64,000 bases of DNA from Anaerolineales bacterium UBA2200 (GTDB lineage Bacteria > Chloroflexota > Anaerolineae > UBA2200). The notes under the pieces were generated by a model. That model did not search any database. It was given only the letters and a program-made list of their open reading frames with translations, and was not told the DNA's origin. The position numbers were made by a program, and so were the translations under genes. Of this stretch, positions 25,842 through 35,006 are shown piece after piece; positions within the stretch are counted from its first letter, which is position 1, and each line of letters opens with the position of its first letter. The DNA is taken from contig DCVA01000042.1 in the NCBI GenBank assembly GCA_002327925.1, positions 1 through 64,000 on the forward strand, in the 5' to 3' direction.

Positions 25842-28685
25842 GTGATGGAGGGGCATCGTCGAGACAAGTGGGTGTCACGCCTGGCGATGATCGCACTCAC
25901 GCTCGCCGTCTTCTTCCTGTACGCCAGGTGTCTGGACAGGCAGAGCTTGTGGTTTGATGAGGGCTTGAGCGTAGAGTTCGCATCTCGGCCTCTCGGTGAG
26001 CTAATCGATACACTCGCGCTGGAGGATCTGCACCCACCTCTGTATTACCTGATTCTCCATTTCTGGATGGCTCTGGCCGGAAAGAGCGAGCTGGCTGTGC
26101 GCCTTCCTTCGGCTCTGGCAGTGTGTCTCATGGTGCCACTAACCTTTGCCGTGGTGCGTGAGATCGAACGAGGGACAGCTGCCAGATCAGGGACAGGGAA
26201 TGAGAATGGCGGTTCGACGTCCTGGGTGGCCGCTGCGTGGGCGGCAGCCGCTCTGGTAGGAACATCTCCTTTCATTGCCTACTATGCGCAGGAAACACGC
26301 ATGTACGGCCTGGAGGCGCTGCTCTCCCTCGCCGCTACCTGGGCATACCTGGTGGCTCTGCGCAGCGTCAAGGATTGCCCGGCCGGGGTTCAACGCTTTC
26401 GCTGGGCTGCGTTCAGTATTCTACTCGCCGCCAGTCTGTACACACAGTACTTTGCGGTACTGATAGTCCCTGCCTTCCTGGTGTATTCGTTGTTTCTGGA
26501 ACGGAGGCAACTGGGTCGCACTCTGTCCTACCTGTCGCTCGCTGCCCTGTTCTACGTGCCGTGGATCTGGCCCGCTTCCGGGCAGATAGGGCGCCTAATG
26601 GGCGCACCCGATTACTGGGTGACTACGCGCATCGACTGGAGGGGATTCCTCCATGCGATCTGGATCGCCTTGTTCCCATCGGCCGCTGCAGGAGTGGGGC
26701 GGTATGCAAGGGTGCTGGCCCTGTTAGGGGCGGTTGCCTTCGTGCTATTGGCTCTCCGACTTGTGCGGAGCGCCAGCGCCCAGAGCAAAGTTGGACACGG
26801 ACACAGGATGCCGGAAGCTACGCGGCGCTGGGCACTGGTCTTGTTGACCTTCTTGAGCCCATTGGTATTGATCTTCCTCGTGGTCAGAGCCGCCCCCAAG
26901 TTCACGACGCGTTACGCCATCACCGCGGCTGCGCCCCTGTATATCTCCGCCGTCGTGGCTCTCCACTACCTGATTGGCTGGAGGGCCAGACGGTCGCAAA
27001 TCCTGTTTGCCCTGGTTGTGCTGCTGGTGGTTGGGCTGTCGCTGGGTCCGACTGTGGCCATCACAGAAGGCCGGCGTGACGCCAGGGATGATACGCGAGG
27101 CCTGGCGCGTTTCCTCACGGCCAACGTGCGTTCTGACGATGCCCTGCTGCTCATGGAGAATGCGCCTTATGCCCTGCTGTACTACTATCGCGGTGCGGCT
27201 CCCTGGGCCGGAATGCATGTGGGGACCGAGTTTACGGGCGCAGCGAATGCACTGAATGCCCTGCTTCAGACACGCCCGAGACGCGTCTGGCTCGTGCTGT
27301 GGCACTACGAGTTCGCCGACCCCAGCGATATGGTGGTAACCGAGCTGCTGCGCATCGGCCGCGAGGTGAGTCTGGATGAGGAATTCCTGGGCTACCGTCT
27401 GCGAGCATTCGATATCGAGAGTCACGATGAGCTCGTTCAGGGAGTTCCTGCTCCTGAAACTCGTACCGATGTGGGATTGCCGTCCGGAGCTAGCCTGCTT
27501 GGTTTTGACCGCTTTGCGCCGGACGCGGGAAGGTTGTCGTACGTCTTCTACTGGCGGGCTGACCAACCTCTGCACAGCAATCTGAGTTGCACCCTCAGTC
27601 TGGAAGATCTGGAGGGAGTCGAGTACCTCCGGCTGGATCAGGCATTGAGTACACCCTACTTCCTGCCTCCCTCATGGCCCGTCGCAGTGCCGATCCGGGG
27701 GCGGGTCGATGTACCCTTGCAGGCGGATCTTCCCGCCCAGACGTATCGAGTGATTCTGCGGGTGTTTGATCCCGAGCTGGGGCGAAGCGTTGACTGGCTC
27801 GATGAATCAGGGCAACCGCTGGGCCATTCCCTGCTGCTTGAGGAGATGGCCTTGTCCAAACCGGTAATGACCGCTGCCCAGACTGTACCCCCGCAACCCG
27901 CAGAGCTGCTACTCGGAAGCGGGTTGCAGCTGGAGGGATTTGGCCTCCAGACCACAAGGTTCAATGCCGGTGATGCGATGCTGCTGACTCTGTGGTGGCA
28001 GGCACCTCAATCCCTGACCGAGGATATCCCGGTCCGATTCTCATTGCGCGATACAGCTGGCAATGAGACCTGGGCCAAGGAGCTGCCGGTCCTTTCGAGG
28101 TACGCTGTTTCACTCTGGAACCCCGGAGAGACCAATCGCAGTGTGTACCGCCTGCTGATCCCGTCGACTCTGCTCGGGGGAGAGTATGGTCTATGGGTTG
28201 GGGCTGGGTCCAAGCTGACCCAACTAACCAAACTGAACGTCGCGGTCCGTGAGCATTCATACATCGTGCCGGACATTCAGCACGAGACCAGGGTGGAGTT
28301 CGAGCAGGGCATCATCCTGCTGGGATATGACCTGGCATTGAGCACCATTCGTCCAGGGGCGAGGATGACCATTACCCTCTACTGGCAGGGCGAGCGAGCC
28401 ATAGCTGCGAGCTACAAGGTCAGCGTGCAGGTGCTCGCTGCCGGAGCGCAGCTGATTGTTCAGGATGACGCTGTTCCTTCAGAATGGAGTTATCCCACAA
28501 CAGCATGGCTTCCTGGTGAGGTGGTACGCGACCAGCACGAGCTGCGGATTCCCCTCCAAGTGCCGCCCGGTGACGGCACGCTGATAGTCGCATTGTATGA
28601 CGAACTGACAGCGCGCCGACTCTCGACCCTGCAAAATCCTGCAGCCGACCACGCGGTCCTTGCCGAAATCCGCATTGTGCCCTGA
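25842..28685 (+). CDS. GT39/ArnT-like membrane glycosyltransferase with C-terminal beta-repeat region
   Basis: A 947-residue polytopic protein. The N-terminal about 450 residues contain roughly 10-12 TM helices with the GT39/PMT signature WFDEGLSVEFASRP (acidic pair in the first outer loop) and DLHPPLYYLILHFW, as in enzymes using polyprenyl-phosphate sugars. The C-terminal about 420 residues are non-membrane and contain three similar stretches, each with an LLG(F/Y) or LEGFG start and a YWRA/WWQA/YWQG core. They look like tandem beta-sandwich modules outside the membrane. GTG 25842 follows GGGAG by 7 nt; ATG 25845 is equally possible. Confidence 0.85.
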   Translation: MMEGHRRDKWVSRLAMIALTLAVFFLYARCLDRQSLWFDEGLSVEFASRPLGELIDTLALEDLHPPLYYLILHFWMALAGKSELAVRLPSALAVCLMVPLTFAVVREIERGTAARSGTGNENGGSTSWVAAAWAAAALVGTSPFIAYYAQETRMYGLEALLSLAATWAYLVALRSVKDCPAGVQRFRWAAFSILLAASLYTQYFAVLIVPAFLVYSLFLERRQLGRTLSYLSLAALFYVPWIWPASGQIGRLMGAPDYWVTTRIDWRGFLHAIWIALFPSAAAGVGRYARVLALLGAVAFVLLALRLVRSASAQSKVGHGHRMPEATRRWALVLLTFLSPLVLIFLVVRAAPKFTTRYAITAAAPLYISAVVALHYLIGWRARRSQILFALVVLLVVGLSLGPTVAITEGRRDARDDTRGLARFLTANVRSDDALLLMENAPYALLYYYRGAAPWAGMHVGTEFTGAANALNALLQTRPRRVWLVLWHYEFADPSDMVVTELLRIGREVSLDEEFLGYRLRAFDIESHDELVQGVPAPETRTDVGLPSGASLLGFDRFAPDAGRLSYVFYWRADQPLHSNLSCTLSLEDLEGVEYLRLDQALSTPYFLPPSWPVAVPIRGRVDVPLQADLPAQTYRVILRVFDPELGRSVDWLDESGQPLGHSLLLEEMALSKPVMTAAQTVPPQPAELLLGSGLQLEGFGLQTTRFNAGDAMLLTLWWQAPQSLTEDIPVRFSLRDTAGNETWAKELPVLSRYAVSLWNPGETNRSVYRLLIPSTLLGGEYGLWVGAGSKLTQLTKLNVAVREHSYIVPDIQHETRVEFEQGIILLGYDLALSTIRPGARMTITLYWQGERAIAASYKVSVQVLAAGAQLIVQDDAVPSEWSYPTTAWLPGEVVRDQHELRIPLQVPPGDGTLIVALYDELTARRLSTLQNPAADHAVLAEIRIVP

Positions 28686-28692
28686 CAACGGG

Positions 28693-28712
28693 AGGGTCTG
28701 CGCGCTGACCCT
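28693..28712 (+). terminator. weak hairpin after the GT39 gene
   Basis: AGGGTC (28693-28698) and GACCCT (28707-28712) form a 6-bp stem with an 8-nt loop but no U-tract. It sits in the 174-nt gap before the next promoter. Confidence 0.25.
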
Positions 28713-28799
28713 GTGCTGCCCATTGACCCATGTGCCGGACCTGTCCCTGGCGCAGGCGCATCAGTTACAGTCGGCCAGCGCAGGCTCAACATCCAGGGT

Positions 28800-28828
28800 T
28801 TGCGGTGCCCTCTCCAGTGTGCTAATAT
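28800..28828 (+). promoter_or_regulatory. extended -10 promoter for the O-antigen ligase gene
   Basis: TTGCGG (28800-28805), 17-nt spacer, TAATAT (28823-28828) with TG at 28820-28821, an extended -10. RNA would start near 28835, 25 nt before the ATG. Confidence 0.6.
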
Positions 28829-28859
28829 GCTGCCCGATGAACTGGACCAGTGACCTTCG

Positions 28860-30398
28860 ATGACAAGAGAAGCTTTGCTTGGACGATTGCGATGCTGGAT
28901 CACGACCGGCAGCCCGGCGCGCCAGACCGCCGCGACAATTCTGGTGTGCTTGGCGGTCGGAGTGGCGCTGGGCGCGCTGTTCGGCGTACTGGGTCCGCTG
29001 GTGGCGGTGGCGCTACTCGCTGCTCTGACCGGCGGCATCCTGATGCTTCGCAGCACAAGGATTACCTTTGTGGCATTGATCGCCGTCATTTGCCTGCTGC
29101 CGTTTGGGACGCTGCCCCTGCCGGGTGTCGGATTCACCCCCACTCTCCTCGATATCATCCTGGTTGTGCTTCTGTTCACCTGGCTGTTTCAGGTTGCGCG
29201 GAAGAAGCAACAGCACCTTCGTGGTTCCGTGCTCGGACCGTCGGTCATGACCCTCATGGTTCTGGCCTGTGTCTCTTTTGTGATCGGGCTGACTTTTGGC
29301 AGCATCACGACCTCGCTGGTGCGACAATTCGCTGAACTGCTGCTGAACTATGTGCTCTTCTTCCTTGTGCTCAATACCGTCCGGAGTCGGCAGGATCTGG
29401 AGCAGGTGCTGACTGTGCTAATCCTGGCCGGGTGTGTGGCTGGCACCGTCGGCGTGGTGCTCTACTTCCTGCCTGAGAACCTGACCATACGCCTGCTCTC
29501 CATGCTGCGGATCTTTGGCTATCCTTCTGGCTCAGACGTGATGGTGCATGTGGAAAGCAATCCCGAACTGCCGTTTCGCGCCACGTCCACCTCAATCAAC
29601 CCCAATGTCCTTGGAGGCATGCTCGCACTGGTTGGCGCTCTGACCCTGCCTCAACTGCTATCGACGGATCCCCTGTCACTGTTTCGTCACGGCCCACGCA
29701 GATGGGGTTTGAACTGGCTAGCAGTTGTGGCGCTGGGGCCGATGGTGTCGTGTCTGCTGCTATCCTACTCTCGCGGTGCGATGGTTGGCCTGGCTGCGGG
29801 AATGCTCTCCATTGCGCTGCTGCGGTATCGAAAGCTTCTACTGTTGGGACTTGCGGCTGGAGTCTTTCTCCTTCTTCTACCTCAGATGCAGTGGTACCTG
29901 GCTCACTTCCTGGAGGGCATTCAGGGAGAAGACCTGGCGACACAGATGCGATTTGGCGAGTACAAGGATGCGCTCATCCTGATTTCTCGCTACCCCTGGT
30001 TCGGCGTGGGCTTCGCCGGGGCTCCCAGCATCGACGTCTACATTGGAGTGTCCAACATGTACCTTCTCGTCGCTGAAGAGATGGGCATGTTTGGTCTGAC
30101 CGCATTTCTGGTGGCGATGGGGCTGGCGCTGCGAGAGCTGTTAAGGGGTCTTCGGCGAACTGGGATAGAGGCCAGGCTGGAGTCGATGATGCTTGGCTTT
30201 GTGGCGGCGCTGGTGGCCGCGCTGGTGACAGGTGTTTTCGATCACTATTTCGTGAATATCAACTTTCAGCATGCGGTGGCGTTGTTGTGGTTGATTGCCG
30301 GGCTGGGTATCGTCAGCACCCTGCGGCTCTCCAGTTCTGGCCTGACTGACGAGAATCTCAGTTCGACCCCGGGTAGGGTTGATACGCTACCTCGTTGA
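28860..30398 (+). CDS. O-antigen ligase/polymerase (Wzy_C family)
   Basis: A 512-residue membrane protein with about 12 hydrophobic helices and a large extracytoplasmic loop. Family marks are SYSRGAMVGLAAGMLS before the big loop and LISRYPWFGVGFAGAPS in it. Such proteins polymerise undecaprenyl-linked repeat units or ligate polymer to a carrier; the two cannot be separated by sequence. The ribosome site is weak. It is monocistronic or the last gene of the block; a second homologue lies at 59263-60762. Confidence 0.88.
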   Translation: MTREALLGRLRCWITTGSPARQTAATILVCLAVGVALGALFGVLGPLVAVALLAALTGGILMLRSTRITFVALIAVICLLPFGTLPLPGVGFTPTLLDIILVVLLFTWLFQVARKKQQHLRGSVLGPSVMTLMVLACVSFVIGLTFGSITTSLVRQFAELLLNYVLFFLVLNTVRSRQDLEQVLTVLILAGCVAGTVGVVLYFLPENLTIRLLSMLRIFGYPSGSDVMVHVESNPELPFRATSTSINPNVLGGMLALVGALTLPQLLSTDPLSLFRHGPRRWGLNWLAVVALGPMVSCLLLSYSRGAMVGLAAGMLSIALLRYRKLLLLGLAAGVFLLLLPQMQWYLAHFLEGIQGEDLATQMRFGEYKDALILISRYPWFGVGFAGAPSIDVYIGVSNMYLLVAEEMGMFGLTAFLVAMGLALRELLRGLRRTGIEARLESMMLGFVAALVAALVTGVFDHYFVNINFQHAVALLWLIAGLGIVSTLRLSSSGLTDENLSSTPGRVDTLPR

Positions 30399-30408
30399 CT
30401 TTGCCGTG

Positions 30409-30417
30409 TGCTATAAT
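30409..30417 (+). promoter_or_regulatory. extended -10 before first STAS gene
   Basis: TGCTATAAT, a perfect extended -10, 32 nt before ATG 30449. A TTGACT lies at 30395-30400 but only 11 nt from the -10, too close to be its -35, so recognition would rest on the TG extension. Confidence 0.5.
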
Positions 30418-30448
30418 GTAAGAGACCGAGTTGAGCAAGGAGGCCGAT

Positions 30449-30787
30449 ATGGAAATCAAGACCAGGCAATTGAAGCGGGTTGACATCGTTGAGCTCCACG
30501 GCCGAGTGGACAGCAACAGCGCCGCTCAGCTTGAGGAGGTGTTCAAGACCCTGACAGCGGAGAAACGATTGCGCATCGTTGTGGATATGCAGAACCTGGA
30601 GTACATCAGCAGTCGCGGTTTGCGAGCGTTGATCACCACGCTGAAAGAAACTAGGCGCTGGAACCGCGGCGACCTACGGTTGTGCAACATTCCTCCGCGC
30701 ATCAAGAGCGATGTTTTTGACCTTACGGGTCTGACGCCTCTGTTCAAGGTCTTTGACAACTCTGTGGATGCTGTGGGCAGCTTCTAG
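30449..30787 (+). CDS. STAS-domain anti-sigma-factor antagonist
   Basis: A 112-residue single STAS domain of the SpoIIAA/RsbV type. The phosphorylatable serine lies in the motif NLEYISSRGLRALI, at the usual place at the start of helix 2. In this class the unphosphorylated form binds an RsbW-type kinase and frees its partner. ATG 30449 follows AAGGAGG by 5 nt; the upstream TTG 30431 would leave no ribosome site. It opens the four-gene partner-switching module. Confidence 0.92.
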   Translation: MEIKTRQLKRVDIVELHGRVDSNSAAQLEEVFKTLTAEKRLRIVVDMQNLEYISSRGLRALITTLKETRRWNRGDLRLCNIPPRIKSDVFDLTGLTPLFKVFDNSVDAVGSF

Positions 30788-30913
30788 CCCCACAACCCCT
30801 GTCCGTCAGAGATAGTCCTCTCCAGTCGGGTTGAGGTTGGCGGATTCCTGTCTGCGCTCGCAATGCCCGGCTCGAAAGTACATCGGCGCCAGGTTGGGGG
30901 CTGCGGCGGCTCC

Positions 30914-30942
30914 TTGCCCGGCATGGCTCGCGCAGATATGAT
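30914..30942 (+). promoter_or_regulatory. promoter for the RsbW-type gene
   Basis: TTGCCC (30914-30919), 17-nt spacer, TATGAT (30937-30942). RNA would begin near 30949, 19 nt before GTG 30968. The in-frame ATG at 30938 lies inside the -10 and is therefore not the start. Confidence 0.5.
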
Positions 30943-30967
30943 CAGTATTCGACCAAGAGGGAGCCGA

Positions 30968-31411
30968 GTGGTAGCCAAGTTGTCGGTTACGAGTGAGATG
31001 AAGAATCTCACCGCTGTAAGCGATTTTGTGACTGAATTCGCGCGGCAGCAGTCGCTCCGCGAAGAAGACACCTTCGCGCTCCAGGTAGCCGTGGATGAAG
31101 CCTGCGCCAACGTTATTGACCACGCCTATCTGGGCCGGTCCGACGGTCCGATTCGTATCCAGTGCAGGCTCTCCGATGGGGAAGTGACGGTGACCATTGT
31201 CGATCACGGCGAGCCCTTCGATCCACGTTCGGTGCCCCGGCCCGACACAGCTGCACCGCTGGAGAAGAGGCAGGAAGGCGGGCTCGGGCTCTACTTGATG
31301 GAGAAGCTGATGGATTCGGTGCGGTTTGAATTCGACCCCGCGCATGGGAACAGGCTTACCATGAAGAGGAAAGTGCGCCGTGAGGACCTACCCGTCTGTA
31401 CTTCATCCTGA
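30968..31411 (+). CDS. RsbW/SpoIIAB-type anti-sigma regulatory kinase
   Basis: A 147-residue GHKL-fold serine kinase. The N-box is AVDEACANVIDHAY, G1 is IVDHGEPFDP and G2 is GGLGLYLMEKLMDSV, all intact, so ATP binding and kinase activity are expected. It would phosphorylate the flanking STAS proteins and otherwise hold a sigma factor or other partner. GTG 30968 is chosen because of the promoter just upstream and an AGAGGGAG site. The 3' end overlaps the next STAS gene by 32 nt, a sign of translational coupling. No sigma factor gene is in the window. Confidence 0.92.
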   Translation: MVAKLSVTSEMKNLTAVSDFVTEFARQQSLREEDTFALQVAVDEACANVIDHAYLGRSDGPIRIQCRLSDGEVTVTIVDHGEPFDPRSVPRPDTAAPLEKRQEGGLGLYLMEKLMDSVRFEFDPAHGNRLTMKRKVRREDLPVCTSS

Positions 31412-31802
31412 GCTATCCGTGATCGCGCCTGAGGGACGCTTGGATGCGAATGCGTCTCCAGCCCTCGATCAGGCCGTTTCGGCCCTGGAGAAGGGCGGCG
31501 CCAATGCGATCATACTCAACCTCGAAGGATGTACCTATATCAGCAGCAGTGGTTTGCGCGTGATCCTCATCCATGCTCGCAGGCTTCGCCAGATTCACGG
31601 TGACCTCAAACTATGTTGTCCCCCACCGAAGATAGCGCGAGTCATCGAGATTGCCGGCCTGGACGCTGTACTGAGGGTATTCCCGAGCGAAGTCGCTGCG
31701 GCTGAGGCTTTCGCCTTCGATTCGACACAGATGGGGTGCAGCAGCACTCGGATCGGTGCCGAGGTGCTTGGTTCTGAAGGCTCGGACTCTCGGCCAGAAT
31801 AG
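31380..31802 (+). CDS. STAS-domain anti-sigma-factor antagonist, second copy
   Basis: A 140-residue protein with a STAS domain in residues 1-110; the phosphorylation site is in GCTYISSSGLRVILI. About 30 extra C-terminal residues (MGCSSTRIGAEVLG) are polar and unlike the core. GTG 31380 lies within the kinase gene. Two antagonists around one kinase suggest two inputs. It differs from the first STAS through most of its length, so it is not a recent duplicate. Confidence 0.9.
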   Translation: MRTYPSVLHPELSVIAPEGRLDANASPALDQAVSALEKGGANAIILNLEGCTYISSSGLRVILIHARRLRQIHGDLKLCCPPPKIARVIEIAGLDAVLRVFPSEVAAAEAFAFDSTQMGCSSTRIGAEVLGSEGSDSRPE

Positions 31803-31812
31803 GCCGCACCCC

Positions 31813-34800
31813 ATGAGCCAACGCCTGCGCGTGAACGTCCGCCGGTGGCGCGAGCCTCTCATTGCCGTGTATAGCTTTGCCGTAGGCCTGCTGGGATGGC
31901 TGTTCCTCGTGCGCAGCACGCCATGGGGAGCGTTGCGAGCCGGGCTTGGATTAGTTCTCCTGTTCGTCCTGCTCTCCTGCATACTGAAGCACCTCGGCTT
32001 CCGCGTCGATAGGGACGTTACGCACAGCCTGGTAGGAATTGTGGACCTGGCTGCGGTGTTTGTGTTTGGACCACCGCTTGGCGCCTGGGTGGCAGGGCTA
32101 AGTGGACTTGTCTACCTGAGCCTCCGCGCGGCCTATCACCGATTTGGCCCCGGGGCTGTCTCCCCTGCTCTTGACTGGAAATCTGCGATCGAGCTACCCC
32201 TGTTCAGCTCGGGCCTCAAGGCGCTGATGGCACTTTGCTGCGGGGGGCTCTACTTGCGTCTGGGGGGAAAGACTGCGCCAACTACGACCACGTGGCCGAT
32301 GTTCACTGCTCTGGTGGCGACGCTGGTGGTCTGGTTCTTGATGGACCATTTGGCCTGGGGCGGGAGGGCATTTCTGCGTGGCGGAAGAAGCGGCCTGATC
32401 GACTTCATCCGTCGCATTGGCACATACTCGCTGTTGGTCGAGCTGGCGCCCTTGCCGCTTTCCATTGTGGTTGCCCTCACCTTCGCAAGTCTGGGGGGGC
32501 CGGCGTTTCTCCTGCTGGCACTGGCGCTGATCGCGTCAGCGTCCATGCTGCAAAGCCTTACGCGGGCCTGGGACCGACTGGCCGTGAGAGCGTCGGAGCT
32601 GGAGCAACTGTACCGGGCCGAGCAGGAGAAATCGAAGCAGATTGCTGCCATCAGCGAGGTTGCCCAGCGTGTGGCGGCCATATTGGAGCTCGACACTCTT
32701 TTCGCACAGGTGGTCGACCTGATAAAGAGCACGTTCTCCTACGACCACGTGGGTATCTTCACGGTCGACGACGAGAGCGGCGAAGTAGCCTTCAGAGCGA
32801 GCACCAGTCCAGTCATTCGAGAGCGCGGTTTACATATTGCCCGCGGAGAGGGCATGATATCCTGGGTGGCCGAGCACGGCGAGCCGATCTTGGCCAATGA
32901 TGTCTCCCAGGAAGCGCGATTCTGCTTCGACGAGGCCCTTGTGGACACCAGGGCAGAGCTCGCCGTACCCCTGAAGGTAGAGCAGCGGATCGTGGGTGTG
33001 CTCGACGTGCAGAGCAACAGGGTTGGAGCCTTCGGCGACGACGACATGGCTGTGCTGCGCACCCTGGCAGCACCTGTGGCGGTGGCCATACAGGCAGCGA
33101 GGCTCTACGCCGCCCGGCAGGAGGAGGCCTGGACGTCGACCGTCCTGTTACAGGTGGCTGAGGCGGTGGGGAATCTGACCTCGCTGCGCGATATGCTGGA
33201 GACCATCACACGCATCACGCCATTGCTGGTGGGCGTCGACCGCTGCACTGTTCTGCTGCTGGATGAGCAACTGACGGGTTTTACGGCGGCTGGAAGCTTC
33301 ACGCGGCACGCGGGGGTTGGGCCATTGTTCGACGGCCTGCATTTTCAGCCCGGAGATGTGCCGCTACTTGACCAGTTGAGAGCGTCCGGCTCCACACTGA
33401 TCATGGAGGGCCAGGCTAACACCAGGCTGATCCCCGAAGACCTGCTCAAAGCATTTCAGGTCGGCAGCCTTCTTGCCCTGCCCTTGCGATTTCAAGGTGA
33501 GACCTACGGTGCGATGCTCGTGGACTATGTAGACGTTACCGTACGCTTCACAGAACGCAAGAAGGCCATACTGACCGGGGTGGCGGACCAGTCGGCGATG
33601 GCCATCGCAAATGCCCGCCTTCACGACGCTCAACACGAAGAGGCATGGGTTTCCGCAGCCTTGCTTCAGGTTGCTCAGGCGCTCGTATCCTCCGCCGATC
33701 TCTCCGAGAACCTGGCCAAAATCGTACGCCTCACGCCCTTGCTGGCGGGCGTGGACCGCTGCATGATCTTCCTGTGGGAACAATCCACTCAGGCATTTGT
33801 GCCCTACAACTCACATGGGCTGAGCAAGGATCAACTCGCGGTCTACCATGAGATGCGGTTCCGGTCGGGCGAGATGCCTCTGCTGGACCGAATCAGACAG
33901 AGCAAGGGTCGTGTTACAGTGGAGACAGAGGCTGAATCTGCGCTGATACCCGTCAGCGTGCAGCAACAGTTCCAGGTCCGATCCATGCTTGGCGTGCCTC
34001 TTGTGAGCAAGCAGGAGTTGTTGGGGGCGCTGCTGGTGGACTATACGCAGCGTGCAAGCGCTTTCTCGCCACGCAGGATCAGCATCGTAGAAGGCATTGC
34101 GCACCAGGCGGCCATCGCCATCGAAAATGCCCGGCTCTATGAGACAGTGCTGCAGCAAGAGCGCATGTCGCAGGAATTGCGGCTGGCGAGGGACATCCAG
34201 GTGAGCTTCCTGCCAGATAGCTGTCCCTACCTTCCCGGGTGGGAGATGGCCGCCGACTGGCATTCTGCGCGAGAGGTCGGTGGAGACTTTTACGACTTTG
34301 TGCCACTCGATGCCGACCGGTTGGGAGTGGTAATTGCCGACGTATCAGACAAGGGAGTCCCCGCTGCCCTATTCATGAGCCTTGCCCGTACGCTTCTTCG
34401 GGCCAGCGCTCTGGAGCTGCGCTCTCCGGCCGAGACCCTGCAGCGCGTCAACGAGCTTATCATGGCCGACACACGCAGCGATATGTTCGTCACCATGTTC
34501 TACTGCGTGCTGAACTGGAGAAGTGGCCAACTGGCTTACGCGTCTGCGGGACACAACCCTCCCGTCGTGTGGCGGCAATCCGAAGCCAGAGCAGAATTCC
34601 TGCACGCGAAGGGGGTTGTGCTCGGCGTCGTGGAGGGCATTTCGCTCGAGAATGGGCAGGTCACGCTGGATCCGGGCGACACTGTCGTTCTATATACGGA
34701 CGGGGTCACCGAGCCGATCAATGAGCAACAGGAAGAGTTCGGTGAGCAGCGTCTGGTCCAGGCCATCGCCGCAGGAAGTGCCGGATCCTGTACCGAGCTC

Positions 34801-34896
34801 GTGAGGTTGATCCGTGAGCGGGTGTCGGCCTTCGTCGGCGCACAGGCGCAGTTCGACGACTACACTCTGGTGGGCGTCAAGCGCACAGAGCCGTGA
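31813..34896 (+). CDS. membrane sensor phosphatase: MASE-like TM region, three GAF domains, SpoIIE PP2C
   Basis: A 1027-residue signal receiver. Residues 10-240 hold about 7 hydrophobic helices; a coiled-coil-like stretch follows (residues 255-285). GAF domains lie near 285-435, 445-600 and 610-765, each introduced by an alanine/glutamine-rich helix such as QEEAWTSTVLLQVAEAV. The C-terminal SpoIIE-type PP2C (about 785-1025) begins LRLARDIQVSFLPD and carries the metal-site motifs VGGDFYDF, ADVSDKGVPAALFMS and LYTDGVTEP. It should dephosphorylate the neighbouring STAS proteins in response to a membrane or small-molecule signal. GTG 31756 is an alternative start. Confidence 0.92.
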   Translation: MSQRLRVNVRRWREPLIAVYSFAVGLLGWLFLVRSTPWGALRAGLGLVLLFVLLSCILKHLGFRVDRDVTHSLVGIVDLAAVFVFGPPLGAWVAGLSGLVYLSLRAAYHRFGPGAVSPALDWKSAIELPLFSSGLKALMALCCGGLYLRLGGKTAPTTTTWPMFTALVATLVVWFLMDHLAWGGRAFLRGGRSGLIDFIRRIGTYSLLVELAPLPLSIVVALTFASLGGPAFLLLALALIASASMLQSLTRAWDRLAVRASELEQLYRAEQEKSKQIAAISEVAQRVAAILELDTLFAQVVDLIKSTFSYDHVGIFTVDDESGEVAFRASTSPVIRERGLHIARGEGMISWVAEHGEPILANDVSQEARFCFDEALVDTRAELAVPLKVEQRIVGVLDVQSNRVGAFGDDDMAVLRTLAAPVAVAIQAARLYAARQEEAWTSTVLLQVAEAVGNLTSLRDMLETITRITPLLVGVDRCTVLLLDEQLTGFTAAGSFTRHAGVGPLFDGLHFQPGDVPLLDQLRASGSTLIMEGQANTRLIPEDLLKAFQVGSLLALPLRFQGETYGAMLVDYVDVTVRFTERKKAILTGVADQSAMAIANARLHDAQHEEAWVSAALLQVAQALVSSADLSENLAKIVRLTPLLAGVDRCMIFLWEQSTQAFVPYNSHGLSKDQLAVYHEMRFRSGEMPLLDRIRQSKGRVTVETEAESALIPVSVQQQFQVRSMLGVPLVSKQELLGALLVDYTQRASAFSPRRISIVEGIAHQAAIAIENARLYETVLQQERMSQELRLARDIQVSFLPDSCPYLPGWEMAADWHSAREVGGDFYDFVPLDADRLGVVIADVSDKGVPAALFMSLARTLLRASALELRSPAETLQRVNELIMADTRSDMFVTMFYCVLNWRSGQLAYASAGHNPPVVWRQSEARAEFLHAKGVVLGVVEGISLENGQVTLDPGDTVVLYTDGVTEPINEQQEEFGEQRLVQAIAAGSAGSCTELVRLIRERVSAFVGAQAQFDDYTLVGVKRTEP

Positions 34897-34942
34897 TTGG
34901 CTTGAGTGTGAGTCTGCAACGGCGCGACGGAAGCGTCACACC

Positions 34943-34983
34943 AAGCGGCCCGGTGGGCAAGATCAAGACCGCCCGGGCCGCTT
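34943..34983. terminator. bidirectional terminator-like hairpin between convergent genes
   Basis: Perfect 11-bp inverted repeat, AAGCGGCCCGG (34943-34953) with CCGGGCCGCTT (34973-34983), in the 110-nt gap between the SpoIIE phosphatase gene and the minus-strand malectin gene. There is no U-tract on either side, so efficiency is uncertain. Confidence 0.5.
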
Positions 34984-35006
34984 CATTGGCCAGTTGATCG
35001 TACTCG

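Noticed and set aside
30395..30417. TTGACT plus TATAAT as a standard promoter
   Set aside because: The spacing is 11 nt, too short for sigma70; only the extended -10 is kept.
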